The position numbers were made by a program, and so were the translations under genes. Below are positions 26,032 through 33,245 of a stretch of 64,000 nucleotides of DNA, piece by piece (within the stretch, counting starts at the first letter, position 1; every line of letters starts with the position of its first letter). This DNA is from Actinobaculum massiliense (GTDB lineage Bacteria > Actinomycetota > Actinomycetes > Actinomycetales > Actinomycetaceae), in the NCBI RefSeq assembly GCF_001457435.1, contig NZ_LN881717.1, positions 1,555,144 through 1,619,143 of the forward strand. The letters run 5' to 3'. The notes under the pieces were generated by a model that saw only the letters and a list, made by a program, of their open reading frames with translations, did no database searches and had not been told where the DNA came from.

Positions 26032-27027
26032 TTAGGAGAGGGTGGCGTACATAACCGCCTTGATGGTGTGCATGCGGTTCTCGGCCTCGTCGAAAACGCG
26101 CGAGCGCGAGGACTCGAAGACCTCATCGGTCACTTCCATCTCGGATACACCGAACTTCTCGGCGATGTCCGCGCCGATCTTGGTGTTGGTGTCGTGGAAC
26201 GAAGGCAGGCAGTGCATGAAGATCGCGTCCTCGCGTGCCTTGTTCATCACGTCCATCGTCACCTGGTAAGGCTTGAGTAGCTCAATGCGCTTGGCCCAAA
26301 TGTCATCCGGCTCGCCCATCGATACCCAAATATCGGTGTAGATCACGTGAGCGCCGGTCACCGCCTCGTCGACGTCGTCGGTCAGGGTGATCTCAGCGCC
26401 GGTTTCCTTAGCGATCTCGCGGCAGGTGGAAACCAGCTTGTCCTTGGGCATCTGCTCCTTGGGGCCACAGGCCACAAAGTGCATGCCCAGCTTGGAGCAG
26501 ATCACCATGAGCGAGTTCGCCACATTGTTCTGCGCATCGCCCATGAACACGAGCTTCTTGCCCTTCAGGCCGTCGTAGAAGTTCTCCTCGACGGTGAGGA
26601 TATCGGCTAGCATCTGGGTGGGGTGGAAGTCGGTGGTCAGGCCGTTCCACACCGGAACGCCGGCCTTAGCGCCGATCTCTTCGACGATTTCCTGCGCAAA
26701 ACCGCGGTACTCAATGCCGTCGTACATGCGGCCAAGCACGCGAGCGGTGTCCTCAATGGATTCCTTCTTGCCCATCTGCGAGCTGCCCGGATCGAGGTAG
26801 GTAACGCCCATGCCCAGGTCCATGCCGGCAACTTCGAAAGAGCAACGGGTGCGGGTGGAGGTCTTCTCGAAGAGGAGAACAATGTTCTTGCCCTCGAGGT
26901 AACGGTGGGGGGTGCCGGTAAGCTTCAGGTTCTTGAATTCCTTCGACAGGCGGAGGAGGTAACGAATCTCTTCCGGGGTGAAATCAAGGAGCTTGAGGAA
27001 GTTACGTCCGCTAAGGCTAGTCGCCAT
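26032..27027 (-). CDS. argF: Ornithine carbamoyltransferase (catabolic type by context)
   Basis: 331 residues. Carbamoyl-phosphate loop [11 protein letters not shown], second-domain segment [18 protein letters not shown] and the ornithine-site motif MHCLPSFHD are intact. It reversibly joins carbamoyl phosphate and ornithine. Together with arcC and the antiporter it most likely runs in the citrulline-cleaving direction, so arcB would be an equally valid name. SD AAAGGA lies before the ATG. A 67-codon ORF ends five bases upstream. No arcA (arginine deiminase) lies in the cluster. Confidence 0.95.
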   Translation of the reverse strand: MATSLSGRNFLKLLDFTPEEIRYLLRLSKEFKNLKLTGTPHRYLEGKNIVLLFEKTSTRTRCSFEVAGMDLGMGVTYLDPGSSQMGKKESIEDTARVLGRMYDGIEYRGFAQEIVEEIGAKAGVPVWNGLTTDFHPTQMLADILTVEENFYDGLKGKKLVFMGDAQNNVANSLMVICSKLGMHFVACGPKEQMPKDKLVSTCREIAKETGAEITLTDDVDEAVTGAHVIYTDIWVSMGEPDDIWAKRIELLKPYQVTMDVMNKAREDAIFMHCLPSFHDTNTKIGADIAEKFGVSEMEVTDEVFESSRSRVFDEAENRMHTIKAVMYATLS

Positions 27028-27031
27028 TGTC

Positions 27032-27235
27032 TTATCCTTTCGTCTTTGGATGTTTCGAGTCCGACGGCGCCTGCCCAGCCGTGTGCGCCCTTCGGTTGAT
27101 GGAAAGAACGGGCGACGGCGGAACTAACTCTGCACGCCTTCGTGCTCGAAGCATTTCTTGCTTGCGGTTTTGATACTCGTCCGAGATGAGCGCGATGTCG
27201 CGGTCTAAAAAAGTTTGTTCTGTAACCGGCGTCAT
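27032..27235 (-). CDS. Possible 67-residue leader or small ORF upstream of argF
   Basis: ATG at 27235. The first half ([18 protein letters not shown], then RARRRAE) looks helical and charged. The second half is Pro/Ser/Lys rich. The stop TAA lies inside the argF SD region (AAAGGATAAGACAATG), which would couple the two. No SD was found for its own start and no family was recognised. It may be a true small protein, a regulatory leader or a non-coding stretch. Confidence 0.3.
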   Translation of the reverse strand: MTPVTEQTFLDRDIALISDEYQNRKQEMLRARRRAELVPPSPVLSINRRAHTAGQAPSDSKHPKTKG

Positions 27236-27244
27236 AGTCGCGTC

Positions 27245-27331
27245 GGTAAACGCGAATAAACCTCGAAAATTCCGAGGGGTAAACGCGACTTAACCCTCGC
27301 TGCGCCGAACGGCGAGGGGTGTAACGCCGTT
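27245..27331. repeat. Repeated elements upstream of argF
   Basis: GGTAAACGCGA occurs at 27245-27255 and 27278-27288, 33 bases apart (about three helical turns). A degenerate third copy, GGTGTAACGC, lies at 27318. The second and third are preceded by CGAGG, and CCTCG-AAAATTC-CGAGG forms a small hairpin between the first two. The phasing suggests a regulator array in the 5' region of the argF operon. Confidence 0.5.
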
Positions 27332-27546
27332 CATAAAATATGTGCTAAACCCTGCGGGAGCGACCCGTCGGTGGGTGCGCTAATGCTAGGGGTAGGTATC
27401 TCGGAGCCACATCGAGGCCGCCGGTGCGAGGCTGGTGTTCTGTGAGTTCGCCGGGCCTGGGCTGGCCCGCCGCGCGTCCGTGCCCGCGCGCACGTTCACC
27501 GAGCTTGAGTGGGGCCGCCGCGCGTTCGCCGAGCTCGGGCTGGGTT

Positions 27547-27574
27547 TTGTGGGCTTGGAGCTGGTGGCTAGAAT
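27547..27574 (+). promoter_or_regulatory. Candidate promoter for the phosphoribosyltransferase gene
   Basis: TTGTGG, 16-base spacer, TAGAAT. The -10 differs from consensus at one position. It leaves a leader of about 50 bases with AGGAAGG before the GTG. Confidence 0.45.
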
Positions 27575-27631
27575 AGGCCGCAACAACCGGCCCGCGCGAC
27601 GTGCGCGAATTGACCTCAGGAAGGCGTAGCA

Positions 27632-28123
27632 GTGGAAGATCGCGAAAATCTGACCTGGAGTGACTTTGGAGATGCGTCCCGCGAGCTCGCGGCGCAGGTG
27701 TGGAACTCGGGGTACCGGCCAGACATGATCGTCTGCGTTGCGCGCGGCGGCCTCATCCCCGCGGGAGCGGTTTCCTACGCTCTGGATATGAAGGAGTTAC
27801 TGGTTTTAAACGTGGAGTACTACACCGGAATTGGCACCACTTTGCGCGATCCGCGCCTGGTGGACCCGGTGCCGATTAATGACGCGATGACCGATAAGAA
27901 GGTGCTGGTTATTGACGACGTCGCCGATTCGGGCCGCACCCTTGAGTTTGTCAAGGGTATTTGCCTCAAGTACACCTCGGACGTGCGGGTGGCTGTGCTC
28001 TATAAGAAGGAGCGGTCGGTCATTGATCCGGAGTACGTCTGGAAGCACGTTGATGGCTGGATCAATTTCCCCTGGTCTTCCCTCCCGCCGGTGAACTCCG
28101 CAAACGGCGAGGAACGCCCCTAA
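27632..28123 (+). CDS. Purine/xanthine-type phosphoribosyltransferase
   Basis: 163 residues from GTG 27632, with AGGAAGG upstream. Type I PRTase fold. The PRPP-binding motif is KVLVIDDVADSGRT, the early loop is VCVARGGLIPAG and the flexible region is LNVEYYTGIG. The final WKHVDGWINFPW resembles Gpt-like enzymes of actinobacteria, which salvage guanine or xanthine. The exact base specificity cannot be read. Single gene with its own terminator. Confidence 0.85.
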   Translation: MEDRENLTWSDFGDASRELAAQVWNSGYRPDMIVCVARGGLIPAGAVSYALDMKELLVLNVEYYTGIGTTLRDPRLVDPVPINDAMTDKKVLVIDDVADSGRTLEFVKGICLKYTSDVRVAVLYKKERSVIDPEYVWKHVDGWINFPWSSLPPVNSANGEERP

Positions 28124-28151
28124 ACGCCCATTTTTAGCTGATGTTTCAATG

Positions 28152-28184
28152 AAATCCCGAGGTGTGGAGCCTCGGGATTTGTTA
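28152..28184 (+). terminator. Terminator after the phosphoribosyltransferase gene
   Basis: AAATCCCGAGG and CCTCGGGATTT form an 11-bp perfect stem with a 7-base loop, followed by GTTA. It lies 29 bases after the stop. Confidence 0.75.
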
Positions 28185-28196
28185 TGCAGTACGTCA

Positions 28197-28228
28197 CAAT
28201 TTTACCTTCCGCGGCGTCGGTAAAATTG
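28197..28228. promoter_or_regulatory. 10-bp inverted repeat, possible operator
   Basis: CAATTTTACC and GGTAAAATTG are exact complements separated by 12 bases. AT-rich arms around a GC-rich spacer, without a T run, look more like a protein-binding site than a terminator. It lies about 200 bases upstream of nrdD. Confidence 0.4.
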
Positions 28229-28335
28229 GCGCTCGCCACTTTGTCGCGCGATCTCGCGGCAGACGCCGCCCCTCCGGCGCGACGCGCCGAGAGTGGTGAA
28301 ACGCACTGAAGTTACACCTTTGTCATTATCTCGGG

Positions 28336-28382
28336 TTAGCATATCTAGTGTTTTCGATCAGAAGTAAACACAACATGTGGGT
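28336..28382 (+). promoter_or_regulatory. Paired NrdR-like boxes upstream of nrdD
   Basis: Box 1 is TTAGCATATCTAGTGT (28336-28351); its right half matches the NrdR consensus half TATxTAGTGT. Box 2 is AACACAACATGTGGGT (28367-28382), with the CACAA...GTG pattern. The 31-base start-to-start distance is the usual phase of tandem NrdR boxes. NrdR represses ribonucleotide reductase operons across bacteria. The nrdR gene itself is not in the window. Confidence 0.6.
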
Positions 28383-28429
28383 CTGGCTAGGAAATGAGGC
28401 CATGGCTAGAAGCTAGGGAGGGATCGACG

Positions 28430-30649
28430 GTGTATCGCACTGAAGAGAGCGCAGTCGCAACCACAAAGGCGCGGCAGGTTTCAACGCCCGAGGGATGCAA
28501 TCAGGTAATTAAGCGTGACGGGCGCACCGTTGAATTCGATCCCGCCAAGATCTTCCGCGCGATCGGCAAGGCCATGAACGCGCAGGGCTTGGAGGATGTT
28601 GAATTCCAGCGCCGGGCTACGGACGCCGTCGTCGCCTCCTTGGAAGAAACCGAACTGGACATTCCGGCGATTCAGGAGCGGGTGGAAAACGTGCTCATGA
28701 AGTCGGAGTACCCCGAAGTGGCGCGCGCCTACATTGAGTACCGCCACGATCGCGACCAGGCGCGCGAGCGCTCCATGGACGTCGAGGCGGCTCTCGATAA
28801 GCTCATGCGCCGCGATAAGAACGTGGTGAACGAGAACGCGAATAAGGACTCCACTGTTTTTAATACGCAGCGTGACCTTACCGCGGGCTCGGTTGCGCGC
28901 GCCTACGCCCTGAAGAATATGCTTCCGGCGGATGTGGCTAACGCGCACCTGAAGGGCGATATCCATTTCCACGATCTGGATTACAACCCCTTCCAGCCAA
29001 TGACGAACTGCTGCCTGATTGATATTCCGGGAATGCTCCGCGAAGGTTTCCAAATCGGCAACGCCCGAGTGGAATCGCCCCGCTCGATCAATACCGCCAC
29101 CGCGCAGATCGCGCAGATTATTGCCAATGTTGCCTCCTCGCAGTATGGCGGATGCTCGGTGGATCGCATTGATGAGGTACTTGCCCCCTACGCGCAGATT
29201 AATTTTGAGAAGCATATGGCGGACGCGAACCGCTGGGTGGCAGAGGAAAACCGCCGCGATTACGCGGTCGAGAAGACTTGCAAGGATATCTACGATGCCA
29301 TGCAGTCCCTCGAGTACGAGATCAATACGCTCTACTCCTCGAACGGCCAGACCCCGTTCGTCACCCTTGGTTTTGGTATGGGAACCAAGCCGCTGGAGCG
29401 CGAGATCCAGAAGGCAATCCTGCAGATCCGTATTGAGGGCATCGGCAAGGATAAGCACACCGCGATCTTCCCGAAGCTGGTCTTCGGTCTGCGCCGCGGC
29501 GTGAACCTGAACCCGGAGGACCCGAATTACGACGTTAAGCAGCTGGCTCTGGAGTGCTCGGCAAAGCGCATGTACCCGGACGTCCTCAACTACGACAAGC
29601 TGGTGGAGCTCGAGGGCGATTACAAGGCCCCGATGGGTTGCCGCTCCTTCCTGCCCAAGTGGGTGGATCCGGCCACCGGCGAGGCGGTCAATGCCGGGCG
29701 CATGAACCTCGGCGTGATCACCCTCAATGTGCCGCGTATTGCGATTGAATCGGGCGGCTCGAAGGAAAAGTTCTGGCGCATCTTCGCCGAGCGTATGGAG
29801 GTTGTGAAGAAGGCCCTGGTCTTCCGCGCCCAGCGTTGCGAGGAGGCGGTCGCCGATAACGCGCCGATTCTTTACCGCTACGGCGCCTTCGGCATTCGCG
29901 ACGGCGAAGATGATCAGGACGTAACCAAGTTCTTCCGCAACCAGCGCGCCACGCTTTCAATTGGCTACATTGGCCTGTATGAAGCGGCCACCGTGTTCTA
30001 CGGTCCGAACTGGGAGCACAATAAGGAAGCCAAGGAATTCACCCTGGATATCGTGCGCTACCTGAAGAACAAGGCCAATGACTGGCGCACCGAGTACCCG
30101 TATTGGTTCTCGGTGTACTCCACTCCGGCCGAGTCGCTGACCAACCGCTTCTGCTCCATGGATAAGGCGAAGTTCGGTTCGATTCCGAATATTACGGATA
30201 AGGACTACTACACCAATTCCTTCCACTACGACGTGCGTAAGAAGATCACGCCGTTCGAAAAGATTGATTTCGAGGCGCCGTATCCCAAGTACGCCTCGGG
30301 TGGCTTCATCCACTACTGCGAGTACCCGAAGCTGACGCACAATTTGAAGGCTCTGGAAGCGGTATGGGATTACGCTTACGATCGCGTTGCCTATTTGGGG
30401 ACAAATACGCCAATTGATCGTTGCTATGAGTGCGGTTACAACGGAGAATTCGAAGCTACTGAAGAGGGCTTCAAGTGCCCCGAGTGCGGCAATGATGATC
30501 CGGACCGTTGCGATGTGGTGAAGCGTACCTGCGGTTACCTTGGTAACCCGCAGAAGCGCCCGATGGTGCACGGCCGCCACGAAGAGATTATCCACCGCGT
30601 GAAGCATATGGATGGCCCCATTGGCGAAGCGCAGGAGCTGCAGGAGTAA
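28430..30649 (+). CDS. nrdD: Anaerobic (class III) ribonucleoside-triphosphate reductase
   Basis: 739 residues from GTG 28430, which has GGGAGGG at good distance. An ATG at 28394 would add 12 residues with a poorly spaced SD. An N-terminal ATP-cone covers about 30-115 (VIKRDGRTVEFDPAKI). The catalytic region has MTNCCLIDIPGML and APMGCRSFLPKW. The C-terminal zinc site is CYECGYNG...KCPECGN, and the glycyl-radical motif is RTCGYLGNP. It makes dNTPs without oxygen after activation by NrdG. The gene follows a probable NrdR-box pair. A strong hairpin lies just downstream. Confidence 0.96.
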   Translation: MYRTEESAVATTKARQVSTPEGCNQVIKRDGRTVEFDPAKIFRAIGKAMNAQGLEDVEFQRRATDAVVASLEETELDIPAIQERVENVLMKSEYPEVARAYIEYRHDRDQARERSMDVEAALDKLMRRDKNVVNENANKDSTVFNTQRDLTAGSVARAYALKNMLPADVANAHLKGDIHFHDLDYNPFQPMTNCCLIDIPGMLREGFQIGNARVESPRSINTATAQIAQIIANVASSQYGGCSVDRIDEVLAPYAQINFEKHMADANRWVAEENRRDYAVEKTCKDIYDAMQSLEYEINTLYSSNGQTPFVTLGFGMGTKPLEREIQKAILQIRIEGIGKDKHTAIFPKLVFGLRRGVNLNPEDPNYDVKQLALECSAKRMYPDVLNYDKLVELEGDYKAPMGCRSFLPKWVDPATGEAVNAGRMNLGVITLNVPRIAIESGGSKEKFWRIFAERMEVVKKALVFRAQRCEEAVADNAPILYRYGAFGIRDGEDDQDVTKFFRNQRATLSIGYIGLYEAATVFYGPNWEHNKEAKEFTLDIVRYLKNKANDWRTEYPYWFSVYSTPAESLTNRFCSMDKAKFGSIPNITDKDYYTNSFHYDVRKKITPFEKIDFEAPYPKYASGGFIHYCEYPKLTHNLKALEAVWDYAYDRVAYLGTNTPIDRCYECGYNGEFEATEEGFKCPECGNDDPDRCDVVKRTCGYLGNPQKRPMVHGRHEEIIHRVKHMDGPIGEAQELQE

Positions 30650-30985
30650 AACGTGGCGCAATGCTTACGTTTGATCGGAGGCGCCCCGGATGAGTCCGGG
30701 GCGTCGCCCGCATACGGCGCGCAAAAGGCACCGGGCGCATCTTTTGAGGTATCAAACGGAGCTGCCCGGGCACGGGCGTCATACTCGGGGCCGGCCGTGG
30801 CTTTTGCCGGCGGCGGGCGCGAGGAACTTTCCGTCTCGGAATCCGGCGCGCAACTGGCGCCATCTTTCCCGCATCGGCCAGACCTCACCGCCGCCCACCA
30901 GAACGACGTCGTTGACCCCGAAAGCGCTCGCGACGAGCACGGGGTGCACCAGCCCAAGCGTCCCGGAGCCTGGGACGGGCGGCGC
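30650..30985. other. 336-base spacer between nrdD and the conserved part of nrdG
   Basis: This stretch is open in the nrdG frame from a GTG at 30653 that has a good SD (GGAG). It encodes about 111 low-complexity residues unlike any NrdG. It also holds the hairpin at 30682-30703. It is either an unusual N-terminal extension or an untranslated spacer. Confidence 0.5.
30682..30703 (+). terminator. Hairpin directly after nrdD
   Basis: CGCCCCGGA-TGAG-TCCGGGGCG is a 9-bp perfect stem, 33 bases after the nrdD stop. Without a T run it may attenuate nrdG transcription or stabilise nrdD mRNA. Confidence 0.5.
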
Positions 30986-31516
30986 ATGAGCAAACTTTAT
31001 GTGGCGGACTACAAGCCATTTGTCATGGTCGACGGCGAGGGCGTGCGGTGCGCGATTTATGTTTCGGGATGCCCTTTCCGGTGTCCGAGCTGCTATAACA
31101 AGGCCGCGCAGAACTTCCGCTACGGCACGCCCTATACGGAAGAAATGCAGGAAAGAATCCTCGCGGATTGCGCGCATTCCTATGTGGCCGGTCTCTCGAT
31201 GGTGGGCGGAGAGCCCATGCTCAACACCCCGGTGCTCCTTCCGCTGGCGCGCGCCTTTCGGGAGCGTTTCGGTAACGAAAAAACCATCTGGTGCTGGACG
31301 GGATACACCTACGAACAACTCGAGAATCCGCAGGAAACTCCGGATAAGCATGAGCTACTCGACCTGGTTGACGTATTGGTTGATGGGCCTTTTATAAAGA
31401 GCCAGTTCGTGAGGGCGCTTACCTTCCGCGGCTCCACGAATCAGCGGATTATCGACGTTCCCGCCACCCGCGCCGCGGGAGAGGTTCGGCTCTGGCGCGG
31501 CGGGGATTACGCCTAA
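30986..31516 (+). CDS. nrdG: Anaerobic ribonucleotide reductase-activating protein (radical SAM)
   Basis: 176 residues from ATG 30986 (MSKLYVADYKPF), the point where family similarity begins. Radical-SAM cluster motif: VSGCPFRCPSCYN (C-x3-C-x2-C). The SAM-binding segment is LSMVGGEPMLN. NrdG uses SAM and a 4Fe-4S cluster to make the glycyl radical in NrdD. The ORF stays open upstream to a GTG at 30653, only four bases after nrdD and with a better SD. That form would add 111 Ala/Gly/Pro/Ser-rich residues. Which start is used cannot be settled from sequence. Confidence 0.88.
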   Translation: MSKLYVADYKPFVMVDGEGVRCAIYVSGCPFRCPSCYNKAAQNFRYGTPYTEEMQERILADCAHSYVAGLSMVGGEPMLNTPVLLPLARAFRERFGNEKTIWCWTGYTYEQLENPQETPDKHELLDLVDVLVDGPFIKSQFVRALTFRGSTNQRIIDVPATRAAGEVRLWRGGDYA

Positions 31517-31655
31517 GATTTCGCTTGGCTCCGGCTGCGCACTGTGGGTGTTCATCACCATTGCGGCCGCCCCGCCAAATGGGCGCGCGCGTCCCATATA
31601 GTTGCTGAGGCTCGTTTTTTTGTATGAGTTGAGTTTTCAGAACAAGGGAGACCTC

Positions 31656-32933
31656 ATGGCGCCCGCGGTGCGCACGGACGATAACGGCAAGAACATTGAA
31701 AATAAGCCCGCAAACCGGAATCTGGTGCTACTCGGAACGCTGATCGTTACGATAACAACCGGCGCGCTTCTCGCGTTTTCCGTGTTCGCTCGCCCGCTTT
31801 CCGAGCTACACGGCTGGCCGGTGGCGGACGTAATGGTGGCTTACGGCCTGACCACGGTTCTGGTTCCGGTGGTGATGATCCTTTCCGGCCGGCTCCTTGA
31901 TGGCGGCCGCGCGAGAAGCCTGATGCTCTGGGGAAGCGTCGCCTTCGGTTTGGGGCATATTATCGCGGGGACGACGTCGTCTCTACCCGTCCTCATCCTC
32001 GGCTACGGAATTATTACCGGCACCGGGCAGGGCCTGATTTATTCGGCATCCATGACGAACTCGATTCGTTTCTTCCCGGAAAAGCGCGGTCTGGTAGCCG
32101 GGCTTATCGCGGCCGGTATGGGTATGGGCTCCATGATTATTTCCCCGCTCTCGGCGGTACTCACTTCGTCCCTTGGGATCAGCCGGGCGCTGACTATCCT
32201 CGGTGTTGCCTTCATCGTCATCGACGTGAGCGTGACCCTCTTTCTGGTTCGTAGTTGCCCGGTGGTGGATGCTCCCGCCCCACGCGAGGCTGGCGCCACG
32301 CCGGAAGATACCAAGTCCGCGCCGGTGAACCTCACCTGGCGAGAGATGATTCGCACCTCGCGTTTCTGGGCGATTCTGGTGCTCTTTATCTGCGGGGCTT
32401 TTTTCGGTCTGATGATCCTCCCGAACCTGGTCTTGATTGGTGAGGGAATGTTTGGCCTCAGCATCGCCGCGGCTGCCCTTTACGTTTCCCTTTTCGCCGC
32501 CTGCAGCGCGGTGGGGCGGATTGCCTGGGGCTGGCTTTCCGATCGTTGGGGCGTTATTAACAGCCTGACGGTGGTTTTCGTTTTGGCTGCCTCCGGCTTT
32601 ACCCTGTTTGCCTTCAGCTCCGGGGCGTGGGTGCTCGCCGTCTGCGTGGTGATGCTGGCGGTTGCCTACGGCGGAATCATGAGCCTGTTTGCCCCGCTCA
32701 CGGTAGAAAACTACGGGCCGCGCCACAACGGCATGAACTACGGCATTGTTTATGTGGCCTTCTCAATTGGCGGCATTATTGCCCCGCGCCTGGGCGCCTC
32801 CATTGCCACCGTGCACGGGGGAGACTTCTCCCGCGCATTCCTCATTGCCATTGGGGTTTCTCTGCTGGGCCTCGCCTTTACCTTCCTCTACCGGACGCTA
32901 CCCGAGCCCGGTCGCAAGATCTCGCGCGCCTAG
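31656..32933 (+). CDS. MFS transporter, oxalate/formate antiporter (OFA) family
   Basis: 425 residues from ATG 31656, with GGGAG upstream. Twelve hydrophobic spans; the first is LLGTLIVTITTGALLAFSVFA. OFA-type signatures include GTGQGLIYSASMTNSIRFFPEKRGLVAGL, read as the motif region near 130-155, and the second-half segment GRIAWGWLSDRWG. The family carries oxalate, formate, pyruvate, lactate or related monocarboxylates. It lies downstream of nrdDG, and some NrdD enzymes oxidise formate, but a link is speculative. It ends in a clear terminator. A second OFA member lies at 41-43 kb. Confidence 0.85.
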   Translation: MAPAVRTDDNGKNIENKPANRNLVLLGTLIVTITTGALLAFSVFARPLSELHGWPVADVMVAYGLTTVLVPVVMILSGRLLDGGRARSLMLWGSVAFGLGHIIAGTTSSLPVLILGYGIITGTGQGLIYSASMTNSIRFFPEKRGLVAGLIAAGMGMGSMIISPLSAVLTSSLGISRALTILGVAFIVIDVSVTLFLVRSCPVVDAPAPREAGATPEDTKSAPVNLTWREMIRTSRFWAILVLFICGAFFGLMILPNLVLIGEGMFGLSIAAAALYVSLFAACSAVGRIAWGWLSDRWGVINSLTVVFVLAASGFTLFAFSSGAWVLAVCVVMLAVAYGGIMSLFAPLTVENYGPRHNGMNYGIVYVAFSIGGIIAPRLGASIATVHGGDFSRAFLIAIGVSLLGLAFTFLYRTLPEPGRKISRA

Positions 32934-33245
32934 CCGTCCGGCCGCTGGCCGGCCATCGGCCGGCTCTCGTCCAGCCGCGGGCTCTCCTCCATCCGCCGGC
33001 CCGTGCCCGGCGGCCAGTAAAACCTAAAAATGCCCGTATTTCCAAGGAACACGGGCATTTTTATACCCATTTGCGCTGGGACCCAAGACCCGCGAAAAGA
33101 AAATTTAGCGACCTAGATTACAGAGAGGATGTGTTTGGGCGCCAGTCCCACGCGCGCATTGCATACGCGAAGCACAGCGCATCGATATGCATTTCCATTG
33201 CCAGCAATGGGGTTGGCAAGAACGTTCAAGAATCGATGAGGATTT
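32934..33245. other. Intergenic region between the OFA carrier and the pyrophosphatase gene
   Basis: 312 bases. The first 85 are very GC rich, with repeated CCGGCC/GGCCGG words (for example GCCGGCC-ATC-GGCCGGC). The OFA terminator follows, then about 180 bases with no ORF that should hold the pyrophosphatase promoter, although no clear -35/-10 pair was found. Confidence 0.5.
33026..33062. terminator. Rho-independent terminator after the OFA carrier
   Basis: AAAAATGCCCGT and ACGGGCATTTTT form a 12-bp perfect stem around 13 bases. A-run and T-run flanks make it work on both strands. Confidence 0.9.

Larger units (their letters stand above)
27236..27631. other. Divergent intergenic region between argF and the phosphoribosyltransferase
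   Basis: 396 bases. The left part carries the repeated elements listed separately and an AT-rich core near 27331-27350 that could hold the argF promoter on the minus strand. The right part (27360-27560) is GC rich. It translates in one frame without a recognisable product and contains the plus-strand promoter candidate. Confidence 0.5.
28124..28429. other. Intergenic region before nrdD
   Basis: 306 bases holding, in order, the phosphoribosyltransferase terminator, a 10-bp inverted repeat and the paired NrdR-like boxes, which are listed separately. AT-rich patches near 28320-28370 fit the nrdD promoter. Confidence 0.6.

Noticed and set aside
30535..31351. Minus-strand ORFs across the nrdD-nrdG spacer
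   Set aside because: They continue through conserved nrdD and nrdG codons and have no recognisable domain; a separate antisense gene is not supported.
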